This document shows positions 1 to 7,340 of a stretch of DNA of 8,474 nt, in pieces (within the stretch, counting starts at the first letter, position 1; each line of letters opens with the position of its first letter). The notes below the pieces were generated by a model. It made no database searches. It saw only the letters and a program-made list of their open reading frames with translations, and had not been told where the DNA came from. Where the stretch lies: NCBI GenBank assembly GCA_019309945.1, contig JAFDFH010000109.1, positions 1 through 8,474 of the forward strand, read 5' to 3'. The position numbers were made by a program, and so were the translations under genes. This DNA comes from Deltaproteobacteria bacterium. GTDB lineage: Bacteria > Desulfobacterota > Desulfobacteria > Desulfobacterales > JAFDFH01.

Positions 1-12
1 TTTTAATTGCAC

Positions 13-28
13 GGGCACGGGAAATGCA
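13..28 (+). promoter_or_regulatory. Candidate sigma-54 (-24/-12) promoter
   Basis: GGGCACGGGAAATGCA fits the -24/-12 pattern: GG at 14-15, ten bases, GC at 26-27. Against TGGCACG-N4-TTGCA it misses only the first T and the first T of the -12 element. It would start transcription near base 40, about 100 nt ahead of the sigma-54 activator gene, so autoregulation or activation by a related regulator is possible. One motif in a short region can arise by chance, and an upstream gene may extend across it, so this is tentative. Confidence 0.35.
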
Positions 29-137
29 GGAGAATGCATTTTCTTCTTTCCAATGGTCGTGGTTCTAACCGTATTTAAAAATGTAGTGTAGGGACTTCTA
101 AAAAAAGCCGGTCGCCTTTGAGCTGACCAAACCATGA

Positions 138-1481
138 ATGCAAATGACTGAAAAAGCGACAATTCTCGTGGTAGATGACGAACATGGAGTTCGTCAATCT
201 TTTAACATGCTTCTAAAAGACGCATATGATGTTCTTCTAGCAGAAACAGGAGAAGAAGCCATTCGGATTTTTTCGAAGTATTCCATCGATATAATCCTTC
301 TTGACATCCGCCTCCCGGACATAGACGGCCTTGATCTTCTAACCCAGCTCAAGGAAGCCGATCCGAATACAGAGATCATTATGGTCACCGCTGTCAAAGA
401 GATTCAGACAGCAGTTAAATCTATTAAATCAGGTGCTTATCAGTATATTATTAAGCCGTTTTTGATTGATGACGTATTAGGCACAATTCGCCGTGCTTTA
501 GAAAAAAGAAGTCTGGTCAAAGAGGTCACCTATCTCAGGAATGAACTGGAACGGCATCACACCTTTGAAAAAATGCTGGGTAAACATAAAAAAATGAGGG
601 AAATTTTTGATTTAATATCAATAATTTCTCAAAGCGACGGCACCGTACTCATACAGGGCGAAAGTGGAACCGGAAAGGAGCTGGTCGCCAGAGCTATACA
701 TAATCGGAGCCCCCGGAGGGACCAGCCCTTCGTAGTTCTGAATTGTGCTGCAATACCACCAACCCTGATGGAAAGTGAAACCTTTGGACATAACCGGGGA
801 GCTTTTACAGGAGCGATTGGCACGAATATCGGCAAACTCGAAATTGCCGATGGCGGCACGGTATTTCTGGATGATATTGATTCTCTGGATTTCAGCATGC
901 AGGGTAAACTGCTCAGGATTATTCAGGAAAGGGAATTTGAGCGATTGGGGAGTACCAAGATTATTCGAGTGGATTTAAGATTTGTGGCGGCTTCCAATAA
1001 ACAACTCGATGAAATGATTTCACGGCGAGAATTTAGGGAAGATCTCTTTTTCCGGCTGAATGTCTTTCCCGTACATTTGCCCCCTTTAAGAGAGAAAAAA
1101 AGTGACATCCCTTTACTTATAAATCACTTTTTGGAGCTGAATGCAAAAAAGACCGGAAAACCTCCCAAAAAATTTGCCACGGAGGCTATCAAAGCATTAA
1201 AAGAATATGACTGGCCCGGAAATGTGAGAGAGCTTCAAAACCTGGTGGAAAGATTGTTTACCATTACCAGAGATAATATCATCCAGATTAAAAATCTATC
1301 CACCTTTAATCACTTGGGCAAACGCGTGATTAAGGATACGACGTTAAAAGAAGCCGTAAACACATTTGAAAAACAGTTCATCGATAACGTGCTCGAGAGC
1401 GTTGGCGGAAATAAAAGCAAAGCCGCAGAGCGACTCGGCATCCATCGGAATACCCTTTTGGCAAAAATAAATGAAAAGTAA
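138..1481 (+). CDS. NtrC-family sigma-54-dependent response regulator
   Basis: Two-component response regulator that should activate RNA polymerase-sigma-54 when phosphorylated. Residues 7-120 are a receiver domain with acidic pocket D13/D14, phospho-acceptor D56 (LLDIRLP), T84 and K106. Residues about 147-385 are the AAA+ domain: Walker A GESGTGKE (174-181), an intact sigma-54 contact loop GAFTGA (221-226), Walker B TVFLDDID (241-248) and an arginine-finger region REDLFFRLN (300-308). A Fis-type helix-turn-helix closes the protein (about 416-446). At 447 aa it is full length. Walker B ends D-D instead of the usual D-E, a conservative change. An in-frame TGA at 135-137 abuts the ATG at 138, so the start is 138 or ATG 144; neither has a clear ribosome site. 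No partner kinase is visible; it may lie upstream of the window. The targets are unknown; proximity to the dsr operon is only suggestive. Confidence 0.95.
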   Translation: MQMTEKATILVVDDEHGVRQSFNMLLKDAYDVLLAETGEEAIRIFSKYSIDIILLDIRLPDIDGLDLLTQLKEADPNTEIIMVTAVKEIQTAVKSIKSGAYQYIIKPFLIDDVLGTIRRALEKRSLVKEVTYLRNELERHHTFEKMLGKHKKMREIFDLISIISQSDGTVLIQGESGTGKELVARAIHNRSPRRDQPFVVLNCAAIPPTLMESETFGHNRGAFTGAIGTNIGKLEIADGGTVFLDDIDSLDFSMQGKLLRIIQEREFERLGSTKIIRVDLRFVAASNKQLDEMISRREFREDLFFRLNVFPVHLPPLREKKSDIPLLINHFLELNAKKTGKPPKKFATEAIKALKEYDWPGNVRELQNLVERLFTITRDNIIQIKNLSTFNHLGKRVIKDTTLKEAVNTFEKQFIDNVLESVGGNKSKAAERLGIHRNTLLAKINEK

Positions 1482-1483
1482 GC

Positions 1484-1557
1484 AAGCCGCGTCCTTTGGA
1501 ACCGGCTTTGACTATAACTGACGACTTTCAGTGACTGCATCTTCCCCGCCGGTTTTT
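1484..1557 (+). terminator. Weak terminator or competing hairpins after the regulator gene
   Basis: AAGCCG (1484-1489) pairs with CGGCTT (1503-1508), with an inner TCC-TTT-GGA hairpin at 1492-1500, but only TTTG follows. The middle strand ACCGGC (1501-1506) can instead pair with GCCGGT (1548-1553), which runs into TTTTT (1553-1557). The two pairings exclude each other. It probably reduces read-through from the regulator gene into the dsr operon. The second stem has a long loop of about 41 nt, so strength is uncertain. Confidence 0.35.
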
Positions 1558-1620
1558 CAGAATTTCAATTTCTTTAAAAGCTCCACCCATATTGACTTGG
1601 CACTTTTTTTTGATTTATTC

Positions 1621-1649
1621 TTGACATGAATTTATAAGTTGATTATAGC
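1621..1649 (+). promoter_or_regulatory. Sigma-70-type promoter of the dsr operon
   Basis: A perfect -35 TTGACA (1621-1626), a 17-nt spacer and a -10 TATAGC (1644-1649, four of six consensus bases) sit in an AT-rich stretch. Transcription should begin near 1656, leaving a leader of about 85 nt before the ATG at 1740. It is the best promoter in the gap between the response regulator gene and the operon, and indicates housekeeping expression of the operon. Confidence 0.7.
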
Positions 1650-1723
1650 TCCTCACTTAAATGAAATTGTCGTGTTTTAATGGTGTTTAGGCCGTCGGGA
1701 ACCATTTTGGCGATGGGGAGGTT

Positions 1724-1728
1724 AGGAG
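1724..1728 (+). promoter_or_regulatory. Ribosome binding site deciding the start of the RsbRD-domain gene
   Basis: AGGAG at 1724-1728 lies 11 nt before the ATG at 1740. The longer in-frame start at ATG 1680 has no such site, and the ATG at 1713 is poorly placed relative to it. This supports the 1740 start. Confidence 0.5.
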
Positions 1729-1739
1729 CTGTTCTGAGT

Positions 1740-2297
1740 ATGAGGCTGGAAAATCTGCTGGAGAAAAGAAAAACCACCATTATTAAAAAGTGGTTTAACG
1801 AGGTGCTTTTGACCTATCCTGCTGATACGGCCGGCTTTTTAAAGAACCAGAAAAATCCGTTTGCCAATCCTGTCGGAAGAAAAATCTTTCGAGGTCTGGA
1901 CGCTCTATTTGATACCCTTCTTCGAGAATTCAATGCTAACGCCGTCGAATCTTTTCTGGACCCTATCATTAGAATCAGAGCGGTTCAGAACTTTTCGCCA
2001 TCACAAGCCACCGCCTTTATTTTTTCTTTAAAAAACATTATCCGGGAAGATGTTCACAGCGAAATTAAAGACCGTGAGGATATGAAGACGTTATTGGAGT
2101 TTGAATCCAAAATTGACCGCCTCGGTCTGATTGCCTTTGACATCTACATGAAATGCAGGGAAAAGATTTATCAAATTAAATCAACGGAAGAGAAAAATAG
2201 GACATTTAGCGCATTTCGACGGGCAGGCTTGATTTGTGAGATAACGGATGATGAGTCGGATACGCAGGAATCTAATTTAAATAATGAGGTAATTTAA
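1740..2297 (+). CDS. RsbRD N-terminal-domain protein, first gene of the dsr operon
   Basis: A soluble protein of 185 aa resembling the RsbRD (RsbT co-antagonist) N-terminal domain, an all-helical globin-like sensor fold in stressosome proteins. Diagnostic stretches are the MRLENLLEKRK opening, W18, the YPADT block (26-30), FLKNQKNPFANPVG (33-46) and the helix run from about 80 to 145. No STAS, kinase or DNA-binding domain follows; the last 35 residues are acidic and probably disordered, ending at the dsrM start. There is no signal peptide or membrane helix, so it is cytoplasmic. The start at codon 21 of the longest frame is chosen because the family begins with this motif and AGGAG precedes it. 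It abuts dsrM with no spacer (TAA then ATG), implying co-expression. From general knowledge, similar genes precede dsrM in several Desulfobacterota; their job is not established. A sensory, regulatory or assembly role is inference. Confidence 0.85.
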   Translation: MRLENLLEKRKTTIIKKWFNEVLLTYPADTAGFLKNQKNPFANPVGRKIFRGLDALFDTLLREFNANAVESFLDPIIRIRAVQNFSPSQATAFIFSLKNIIREDVHSEIKDREDMKTLLEFESKIDRLGLIAFDIYMKCREKIYQIKSTEEKNRTFSAFRRAGLICEITDDESDTQESNLNNEVI

Positions 2298-3347
2298 ATG
2301 AATGTCAATTACATGTCTTCCCTCATAGCGGTTGTTGTTCTCTTTTTGCTGGCCTATGTAGGGCAAGCGATTGGGCTCCAGGTACTTTTCGGAATTATCA
2401 TTCCTTATCTGGCCATTATTACCTTTATTGTCGGATTTATCTACCGCGTGGTGGACTGGGGGCGTTCACCGGTTCCATTCCGCATTCCCACAACCTGCGG
2501 CCAGCAGAAAACACTTCCCTGGATTAAACCCAATCACATTGATAACCCCACAACTACGGCCGGGGTAATCGTGCGGATGGCCCTGGAAATTTTGCTATTC
2601 CGATCATTATTTCGAAATACGACGATGGCCTCCAAAAAAGGCGACAAACTCACCTATGAATGGGAAATCTTTTTGTGGCTGGGGGCCTTGGCATTCCATT
2701 ATGCCTTTGCAACGGTGTTGGTCAGGCATTTGCGATTTTTTCTGGAACCTGTTCCGGTCTGGCTCCAGTGGCTGGATAAATTAGACGCTTTTCTGCAACT
2801 CGGACTACCGGGACTCCTTTTGTCCGGCGTCGTGCTTCTGGCCGCCGTGACGTTTCTATTTTTAAGAAGAATCCTTTATCCCCATATGAAATATATTTCC
2901 CTTGCTTCGGACTATTTCCCTCTTTTTTTGATTTTCGGCATCGCCGCTACCGGCATCCTCATGCGGTATTTTACCAAGGTAGACATCGTCAACATTAAAG
3001 AACTCACAATGGGTTTGGCCACGTTTCATCCCACCATACCTGATGGTATCGGTGGTCTTTTCTATGTCCATCTACTGTTTGTCAGCGTTCTGTTGGCGTA
3101 TTTCCCGTTTAGCAAGCTGATGCATTCAGGGGGCATTTTCCTGAGCCCCACACGAAACCTGACAACCAATGTGCGGGAATTCAGACACATCAATCCGTGG
3201 AATTATCCTGTTAAGGTTCATACATACGAAGAATATGAAGATGAATTCAGAGAAAAAATGGCAGAAGTTGGAATACCGGTGGTAAAAGCGTTGTCACCTG
3301 AACCGGCGGAACCTGAAGAATCAGAAGCACCTGAGGAAAAGGAGTAA
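2298..3347 (+). CDS. dsrM: DsrM, membrane cytochrome b subunit of DsrMKJOP
   Basis: Integral membrane, NarI-like cytochrome b subunit that exchanges electrons with the menaquinone pool and passes them to or from DsrK. The 349 aa show about six hydrophobic helices, near residues 7-24, 28-50, 123-142, 168-190, 205-224 and 252-273. Candidate haem b histidines are H134 and H144 (in and just after the third helix) and H258 and H276 (last helix and its end). The conserved FPFSKLMH segment (269-276) closes the core. The C-terminal tail (about 285-349) is hydrophilic and ends in a Glu/Pro-rich acidic stretch. GAGGT at 2286-2290 lies 7 nt before the ATG, which directly follows the stop of the RsbRD-domain gene. 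dsrK begins 6 nt downstream, the expected order for this complex. Confidence 0.96.
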   Translation: MNVNYMSSLIAVVVLFLLAYVGQAIGLQVLFGIIIPYLAIITFIVGFIYRVVDWGRSPVPFRIPTTCGQQKTLPWIKPNHIDNPTTTAGVIVRMALEILLFRSLFRNTTMASKKGDKLTYEWEIFLWLGALAFHYAFATVLVRHLRFFLEPVPVWLQWLDKLDAFLQLGLPGLLLSGVVLLAAVTFLFLRRILYPHMKYISLASDYFPLFLIFGIAATGILMRYFTKVDIVNIKELTMGLATFHPTIPDGIGGLFYVHLLFVSVLLAYFPFSKLMHSGGIFLSPTRNLTTNVREFRHINPWNYPVKVHTYEEYEDEFREKMAEVGIPVVKALSPEPAEPEESEAPEEKE

Positions 3348-3353
3348 ATCATA

Positions 3354-5006
3354 ATGTCAGACCTCTCAGATCCGGATGGGCTATTTAAAAAAGATCATCA
3401 TCCCCCACAAACCGGGTGGATGGATACGCCCGTCGACATTCGAAAAGGTATTTACTGTTACGCAGCCAATCCGAAAAGTGTTGAATACCTCAGTCTTCCC
3501 TATGCCAGAGAATGGAACCCCCTTGATGATGACTGGAAACTGCCTGATGACTGGAAGCAGATTGTCCTGGAGGGATTAAGGGAACGCCTGGAAAAGTTCA
3601 GATCCCTAAAAGTTTTTATGGATATCTGTGTTCGTTGCGGTGCTTGCGCTGATAAATGTCACTACTTTATCGGGACCGGTGATCCCAAAAACATGCCGGT
3701 ATTACGGGCTGAGCTTCTCCGGTCGGTTTATCGGAATGATTTTACAGCCGCCGGAAAAATTTTTAACCTCTTCGGGAAAAATGCCGGAAAACTTTACGGC
3801 GCCAGAGAACTGAACGAGGACGTATTAAAGGAATGGTGGTATTATTTCTTCCAGTGTTCCGAGTGCCGTCGATGTTCGGTATTTTGTCCCTATGGTATCG
3901 ATACGGCCGAAATTACCATCATCGGCCGTGAACTGCTGAACTTACTGGGTCTCAACGTGGACTGGATCGCGACCCCGGTTGCCAACTGCTATAGAACCGG
4001 GAATCATCTCGGCATTCAGCCCCATGCATACAAAGATATGCTCGATTTCTTCACCGATGACATCGAAGAAATCACCGGCATCAGGGTCGATATGTCTTTA
4101 AACCGGAAAGGCGCGGAAATCCTTTTTATTACCCCTTCCGGTGATATTTTTGCCGATCCGGGAACTTACACTTGTATGGGATACATGATGCTGTTCCATT
4201 ATTTGCAGGATCTGGGACTTGATATTACCTGGAGCACCTATGCTTCCGAGGGGGGCAACTTTGGATTCTTCACCTCTCACGAGACAATGAAACGGCTGAA
4301 TTCAAAAATGTATGCCGAGGCCAAACGCCTGGGGGTAAAATGGATCCTCGGGGGTGAATGCGGCCACATGTGGCGGGTCATCACCCAGTACATGGACACC
4401 ATGAACGGTCCGGCTGATTTTCTGGAGGAACCGGTTTCACCCCTAACCGGAACTAAATTCGAAAATGCCAAGTCTACCAAGATGGTTCACATCACCGAAT
4501 TTACCGCGGACCTCATAAAGCATGGTAAACTGAACCTTGATCCCAGCCGCAGTGATAATAAAATAGTTACATTTCACGATTCCTGCAACCCTGCCCGAGG
4601 GATGGGACTGCTGGAAGAACCCCGCTATGTTATCCGGAAGGCATGCAACCATTTCTATGAGATGCCGGAAAATACTATTCGCGAACAAACTTTCTGCTGC
4701 GGTAGCGGTGCGGGTCTAAATGCCGGCGAAAATATGGAATTGAGGCTGGCCGGCGGTATGCCCCGGGCCAATGCGGTACAATTTACACATGAAAAATACG
4801 GGGTGAACATGCTTGCCTGTATTTGTGCCATCGACCGGGCGGTATTTCCCCCACTCATGGAATACTGGGTACCGGAAGTGGATGTTACCGGCATTCATGA
4901 ACTGGTGGCCAATGCACTGATACTGCCCGGCGAAAAAGAAAGAAAGACCGACCTGCGCGGGGAACCGCTGCCCGGAATGGAGGAGGAGGATGCCGAAGAT
5001 GTATGA
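3354..5006 (+). CDS. dsrK: DsrK, HdrD-like iron-sulfur catalytic subunit of DsrMKJOP
   Basis: Cytoplasm-facing iron-sulfur subunit related to heterodisulfide reductase HdrD, thought to reduce the DsrC trisulfide using electrons from DsrM. The 550 aa contain two [4Fe-4S] ferredoxin sites: C92/C95/C98/C102 and C168/C171/C174/C178 followed by Pro. The CCG domain has HDSCNPAR (C411), FCCGSG (C448/C449) and a final C489-I-C491. HdrD-type domains usually end CxxC, so the CxC here is notable, though it may be normal for DsrK. An earlier partial site, GGECGHMW (C336), looks like the degenerate first CCG repeat. No signal peptide or membrane helix is seen. Ribosome site AAAAGGAG (3337-3344) overlaps the end of dsrM. 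The stop overlaps the dsrJ start by 8 nt. There is no dsrL between dsrK and dsrJ, which fits a sulfate or sulfite reducer rather than a sulfur oxidiser. Confidence 0.97.
   Translation: MSDLSDPDGLFKKDHHPPQTGWMDTPVDIRKGIYCYAANPKSVEYLSLPYAREWNPLDDDWKLPDDWKQIVLEGLRERLEKFRSLKVFMDICVRCGACADKCHYFIGTGDPKNMPVLRAELLRSVYRNDFTAAGKIFNLFGKNAGKLYGARELNEDVLKEWWYYFFQCSECRRCSVFCPYGIDTAEITIIGRELLNLLGLNVDWIATPVANCYRTGNHLGIQPHAYKDMLDFFTDDIEEITGIRVDMSLNRKGAEILFITPSGDIFADPGTYTCMGYMMLFHYLQDLGLDITWSTYASEGGNFGFFTSHETMKRLNSKMYAEAKRLGVKWILGGECGHMWRVITQYMDTMNGPADFLEEPVSPLTGTKFENAKSTKMVHITEFTADLIKHGKLNLDPSRSDNKIVTFHDSCNPARGMGLLEEPRYVIRKACNHFYEMPENTIREQTFCCGSGAGLNAGENMELRLAGGMPRANAVQFTHEKYGVNMLACICAIDRAVFPPLMEYWVPEVDVTGIHELVANALILPGEKERKTDLRGEPLPGMEEEDAEDV
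4981..4989 (+). promoter_or_regulatory. Ribosome binding site deciding the dsrJ start
   Basis: A double AGGAGGAGG run lies inside the end of dsrK. It ends 9 nt before the ATG at 4999 but directly touches the alternative ATG at 4990, so initiation at 4999 is favoured. This gives an 8-nt overlap (ATGTATGA) with the dsrK stop. Confidence 0.6.
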
Positions 5007-5385
5007 CAAAGAAAAGATAATTGCCGGCCTGGTCATTTTCGTGGTCATCATATCTTTTCCTTTCTGGTTTAACCAGGGGAAAGCCGCTCCTGTGCCTGAG
5101 CCCAAATTGACTGAAAAGGCCAAAGCTGCAAAAACGTGTATTCTGCCAAAAGAAGAAATGCGGACTGAACATATGCAGCTTCTGGAAGTCTGGCGACAGT
5201 CGGTTGTGCGGGATGCCCAGCGTGTTTATGTTGCCAGCAGTGGAAAGGAATACCTCATGAGTCTTTCCAATAATTGTATGGATTGTCACTCAAATAAGGC
5301 CGAGTTTTGCGACCGGTGTCACAACTACGCGTCGGTCGATCCGTATTGCTGGGATTGTCATATCTATCCAGAGGAGAAAAAGTAA
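4999..5385 (+). CDS. dsrJ: DsrJ, periplasmic triheme cytochrome c of DsrMKJOP
   Basis: Membrane-anchored triheme cytochrome c exposed to the periplasm. The 128 aa start with a single hydrophobic anchor or uncleaved signal (about 7-24), followed by three CxxCH haem motifs: C93/C96/H97, C104/C107/H108 and C117/C120/H121. C47 lies in the short KTCILP segment, matching the conserved cysteine reported in DsrJ (Cys46 in Allochromatium) as the distal ligand of one haem with unusual His/Cys coordination. M54 and H58 nearby are other possible ligands. The start at 4999 (MYDKEK) fits the family and the ribosome site better than ATG 4990. Its stop TAA shares one base with the dsrO start (TAATG), so the two are translationally coupled. 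The exact role of DsrJ is unsettled in the literature; electron transfer or sulfur chemistry at the His/Cys haem has been proposed. Confidence 0.97.
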   Translation: MYDKEKIIAGLVIFVVIISFPFWFNQGKAAPVPEPKLTEKAKAAKTCILPKEEMRTEHMQLLEVWRQSVVRDAQRVYVASSGKEYLMSLSNNCMDCHSNKAEFCDRCHNYASVDPYCWDCHIYPEEKK

Positions 5386-6167
5386 TGGAGAGCAGCAGAA
5401 GGAGCTTCCTAAAGATCGCCGGTATTTCAGCACTGGCTGTCGGGACCAAGCCTGTTCTGGATGTATTTGCTGTGGAGCATGGGGATACAGCCCAGGTAAA
5501 AGTTAAAAAACACGACAACGCCCTGACCGCAAAGCGATGGGCCATGGTCATCGATACCCGCAAATTCGAGTCGGAAGCGGATTTGGAACCGCTCATCGAA
5601 GTCTGTCACCGTATCCACAATGTGCCTAAGCTTGAAAATAAGAGACACGAAATTAAATGGATATGGCTGGAAGAATTCAAACATGTTTTTCCCAGTCAGC
5701 AACATGGATTTATTTCTGACAAGGTAAAATATTTTCCGTTTCTCACCCTTTGCAACCATTGCGAAAACCCGGCATGTGTACGCGCTTGTCCCACCAAAGC
5801 GACCTTTCAGCGGGAAGATGGAATTGTCTTGATGGACTTTCACCGGTGTATCGGTTGCCGATTCTGTATGGCGGCATGCCCCTACGGATCGAGAAGTTTT
5901 AATTTCAGGGATCCGCGCCCCTTTATCAAGGAAGAAAATGCAAAATTCCCCACAAGGATGAAAGGGGTTGTTGAAAAATGCAATTTCTGCGCGGAACGGC
6001 TGGCTGAAGGCAAACAGCCGGCTTGTGTGGAAGTATCCAAGGGGGCTTTGATCTTCGGCGATCTCGATGATCCCGATTCCGAAGTCAGAGAGGTGTTGAG
6101 GAAAAATTACGCGATTCGACGTAAACCGGGCCTTGGAGCCGGACCAAATATTTTTTACATCGTATGA
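5385..6167 (+). CDS. dsrO: DsrO, Tat-exported ferredoxin-like subunit of DsrMKJOP
   Basis: Periplasmic iron-sulfur subunit that should carry electrons between DsrJ and DsrP. The 260 aa begin with a twin-arginine signal (SRRSFLK, residues 4-10, then a hydrophobic stretch to about 30). Two full clusters are visible: C123/C126/C131/C135 and C155/C158/C161/C165. A third site has C199, C202 and C214, but residue 218, where related NrfC/PsrB-type proteins carry the fourth cysteine, is serine. The N-terminal site of four-cluster relatives (after VIDTRK) keeps only C74. It may therefore hold fewer clusters than PsrB/NrfC proteins, which could be typical for DsrO. The start at 5385 is chosen over an in-frame upstream extension because it places the Tat motif at the N-terminus and follows GAGGAG (5371-5376) by 8 nt. 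It overlaps the dsrJ stop by one base. Confidence 0.96.
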   Translation: MESSRRSFLKIAGISALAVGTKPVLDVFAVEHGDTAQVKVKKHDNALTAKRWAMVIDTRKFESEADLEPLIEVCHRIHNVPKLENKRHEIKWIWLEEFKHVFPSQQHGFISDKVKYFPFLTLCNHCENPACVRACPTKATFQREDGIVLMDFHRCIGCRFCMAACPYGSRSFNFRDPRPFIKEENAKFPTRMKGVVEKCNFCAERLAEGKQPACVEVSKGALIFGDLDDPDSEVREVLRKNYAIRRKPGLGAGPNIFYIV

Positions 6168-6174
6168 GGTGGTT

Positions 6175-7332
6175 ATGCTTGAGAAAGCGCTAAAAGGAAG
6201 CATCAAATACTATGGATGGATGGTGGCGTTGCTTGGCGTCATCGGCGTTGGCGTTCTTTGTTACCTGTGGCAGCTCAGTTTCGGGCTGGGAATTACGGGT
6301 ATGAGCCGGGATGTATCCTGGGGCTTTTATATCGCCCAGTTTACATTTCTTGTTGGTGTGGCCGCATCAGCCGTGATGGTGGTTCTCCCTTACTATCTGC
6401 ATAATTATAAAGCGTTTGGCAGAATTACCATTTTAGGTGAATTTATAGCCGTGGCTGCGGTAACCATGTGTGTTCTGTTTATTTTTGTTGACCTCGGCCA
6501 GCCGATGCGGATTTTAAACGTCTTATTATATCCTACGCCCAATTCCGTTCTTTTCTGGGATATGATTGTCTTAAACGTATATCTTCTTTTGAACATCGTT
6601 ATCGGATGGAAAGTCCTTGAAGCTGAAAGAAACAACGTGCCTCCGGCCGCCTGGTTGAAACCACTGATTTACCTTTCCATTCCATGGGCGGTCAGCATCC
6701 ATACGGTAACCGCCTTTCTGTACTGCGGACTCCCGGGCCGAGGATTCTGGCTGACCGCGATTCTTGCGCCGCGATTTCTATCATCCGCCTTTTGTGCGGG
6801 GCCGGCGCTTTTAATTCTTTTATGCCTTTTCATTAGAAAGTTTACGAAGTTTGACCCGGGTAAAGAGCAAATTATGTCCCTATCTAAAATTGTGGCCTAT
6901 GCGATTTGCATAAATGTGTTTTTCATCCTTTGCGAAGTCTTTGTTGTGTTTTACAGCCGGATACCGGAACATATGGATCATATGAAATATCTATTTGTCG
7001 GTCTGCATGGACATGGGGTATATGTACCCTGGATGTGGGCTTCCATGGCCCTAATGGGTCTGTCGATCATCCTTCTGGTCACACCGGCGTGCCGAAAAAA
7101 TGAAGGTGTTCTGGCAGTTGCGTGTGTATTCGTATTTGTGGGCACCTGGATTGACAAAGGGCTGGGTATGATTTCAGGCGGATTTGTGCCGAATCCGCTT
7201 CATCACGTTACTGAATATGTGCCCACTATCCCTGAACTCCTTATTTCCCTTGGTATCTGGGCGACAGGTTTATTAATCTTATCCGCTCTATATAAAATCG
7301 CCATTACGATTAAAGAAGAACTTCATGCTTAG
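6175..7332 (+). CDS. dsrP: DsrP, NrfD/PsrC-like membrane subunit of DsrMKJOP
   Basis: Integral membrane subunit of the NrfD/PsrC family, expected to interact with menaquinone and partner the periplasmic ferredoxin DsrO. The 385 aa show about ten hydrophobic helices, near 13-33, 50-71, 86-108, 126-145, 163-184, 201-221, 236-258, 284-302, 312-332 and 356-378. Family features include the SWGFYIAQFTF helix start (48-58), the DLGQP turn (106-110) and the WIDKGLG segment (325-331). The start at ATG 6175 lies 7 nt after the dsrO stop behind GAGGTGG (6166-6172) and gives an N-terminus typical of the family. The in-frame ATG at 6133 would overlap dsrO by 35 nt and add an unlikely 14 residues. It is the last gene of the operon; the terminator follows at 7526-7558. 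Confidence 0.96.
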   Translation: MLEKALKGSIKYYGWMVALLGVIGVGVLCYLWQLSFGLGITGMSRDVSWGFYIAQFTFLVGVAASAVMVVLPYYLHNYKAFGRITILGEFIAVAAVTMCVLFIFVDLGQPMRILNVLLYPTPNSVLFWDMIVLNVYLLLNIVIGWKVLEAERNNVPPAAWLKPLIYLSIPWAVSIHTVTAFLYCGLPGRGFWLTAILAPRFLSSAFCAGPALLILLCLFIRKFTKFDPGKEQIMSLSKIVAYAICINVFFILCEVFVVFYSRIPEHMDHMKYLFVGLHGHGVYVPWMWASMALMGLSIILLVTPACRKNEGVLAVACVFVFVGTWIDKGLGMISGGFVPNPLHHVTEYVPTIPELLISLGIWATGLLILSALYKIAITIKEELHA

Positions 7333-7340
7333 ATAGTACC

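Noticed and set aside
3..68. Open frame at the left edge (22 codons ending TAA) as the tail of an upstream gene
   Set aside because: It is too short to recognise, and a second frame is open at the same place, so it cannot be called.
1598..1613. TGGCAC as a sigma-54 promoter before the dsr operon
   Set aside because: The -12 element is wrong: the expected GC positions read TG, behind a T-run.
1647..1730. AGCTCCT (1647-1653) complementary to AGGAGCT (1724-1730), a possible block on the ribosome site
   Set aside because: The first copy overlaps the -10 box and lies upstream of the expected transcript start near 1656, so it is probably not in the RNA.
1680..1739. ATG 1680 as the start of the RsbRD-domain gene
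   Set aside because: It adds 20 residues not fitting the family and has no ribosome site; ATG 1740 has both.
4716..5289. Long open frames on the - strand opposite dsrK and dsrJ
   Set aside because: They lie opposite strongly conserved genes and show no domain or start signal.
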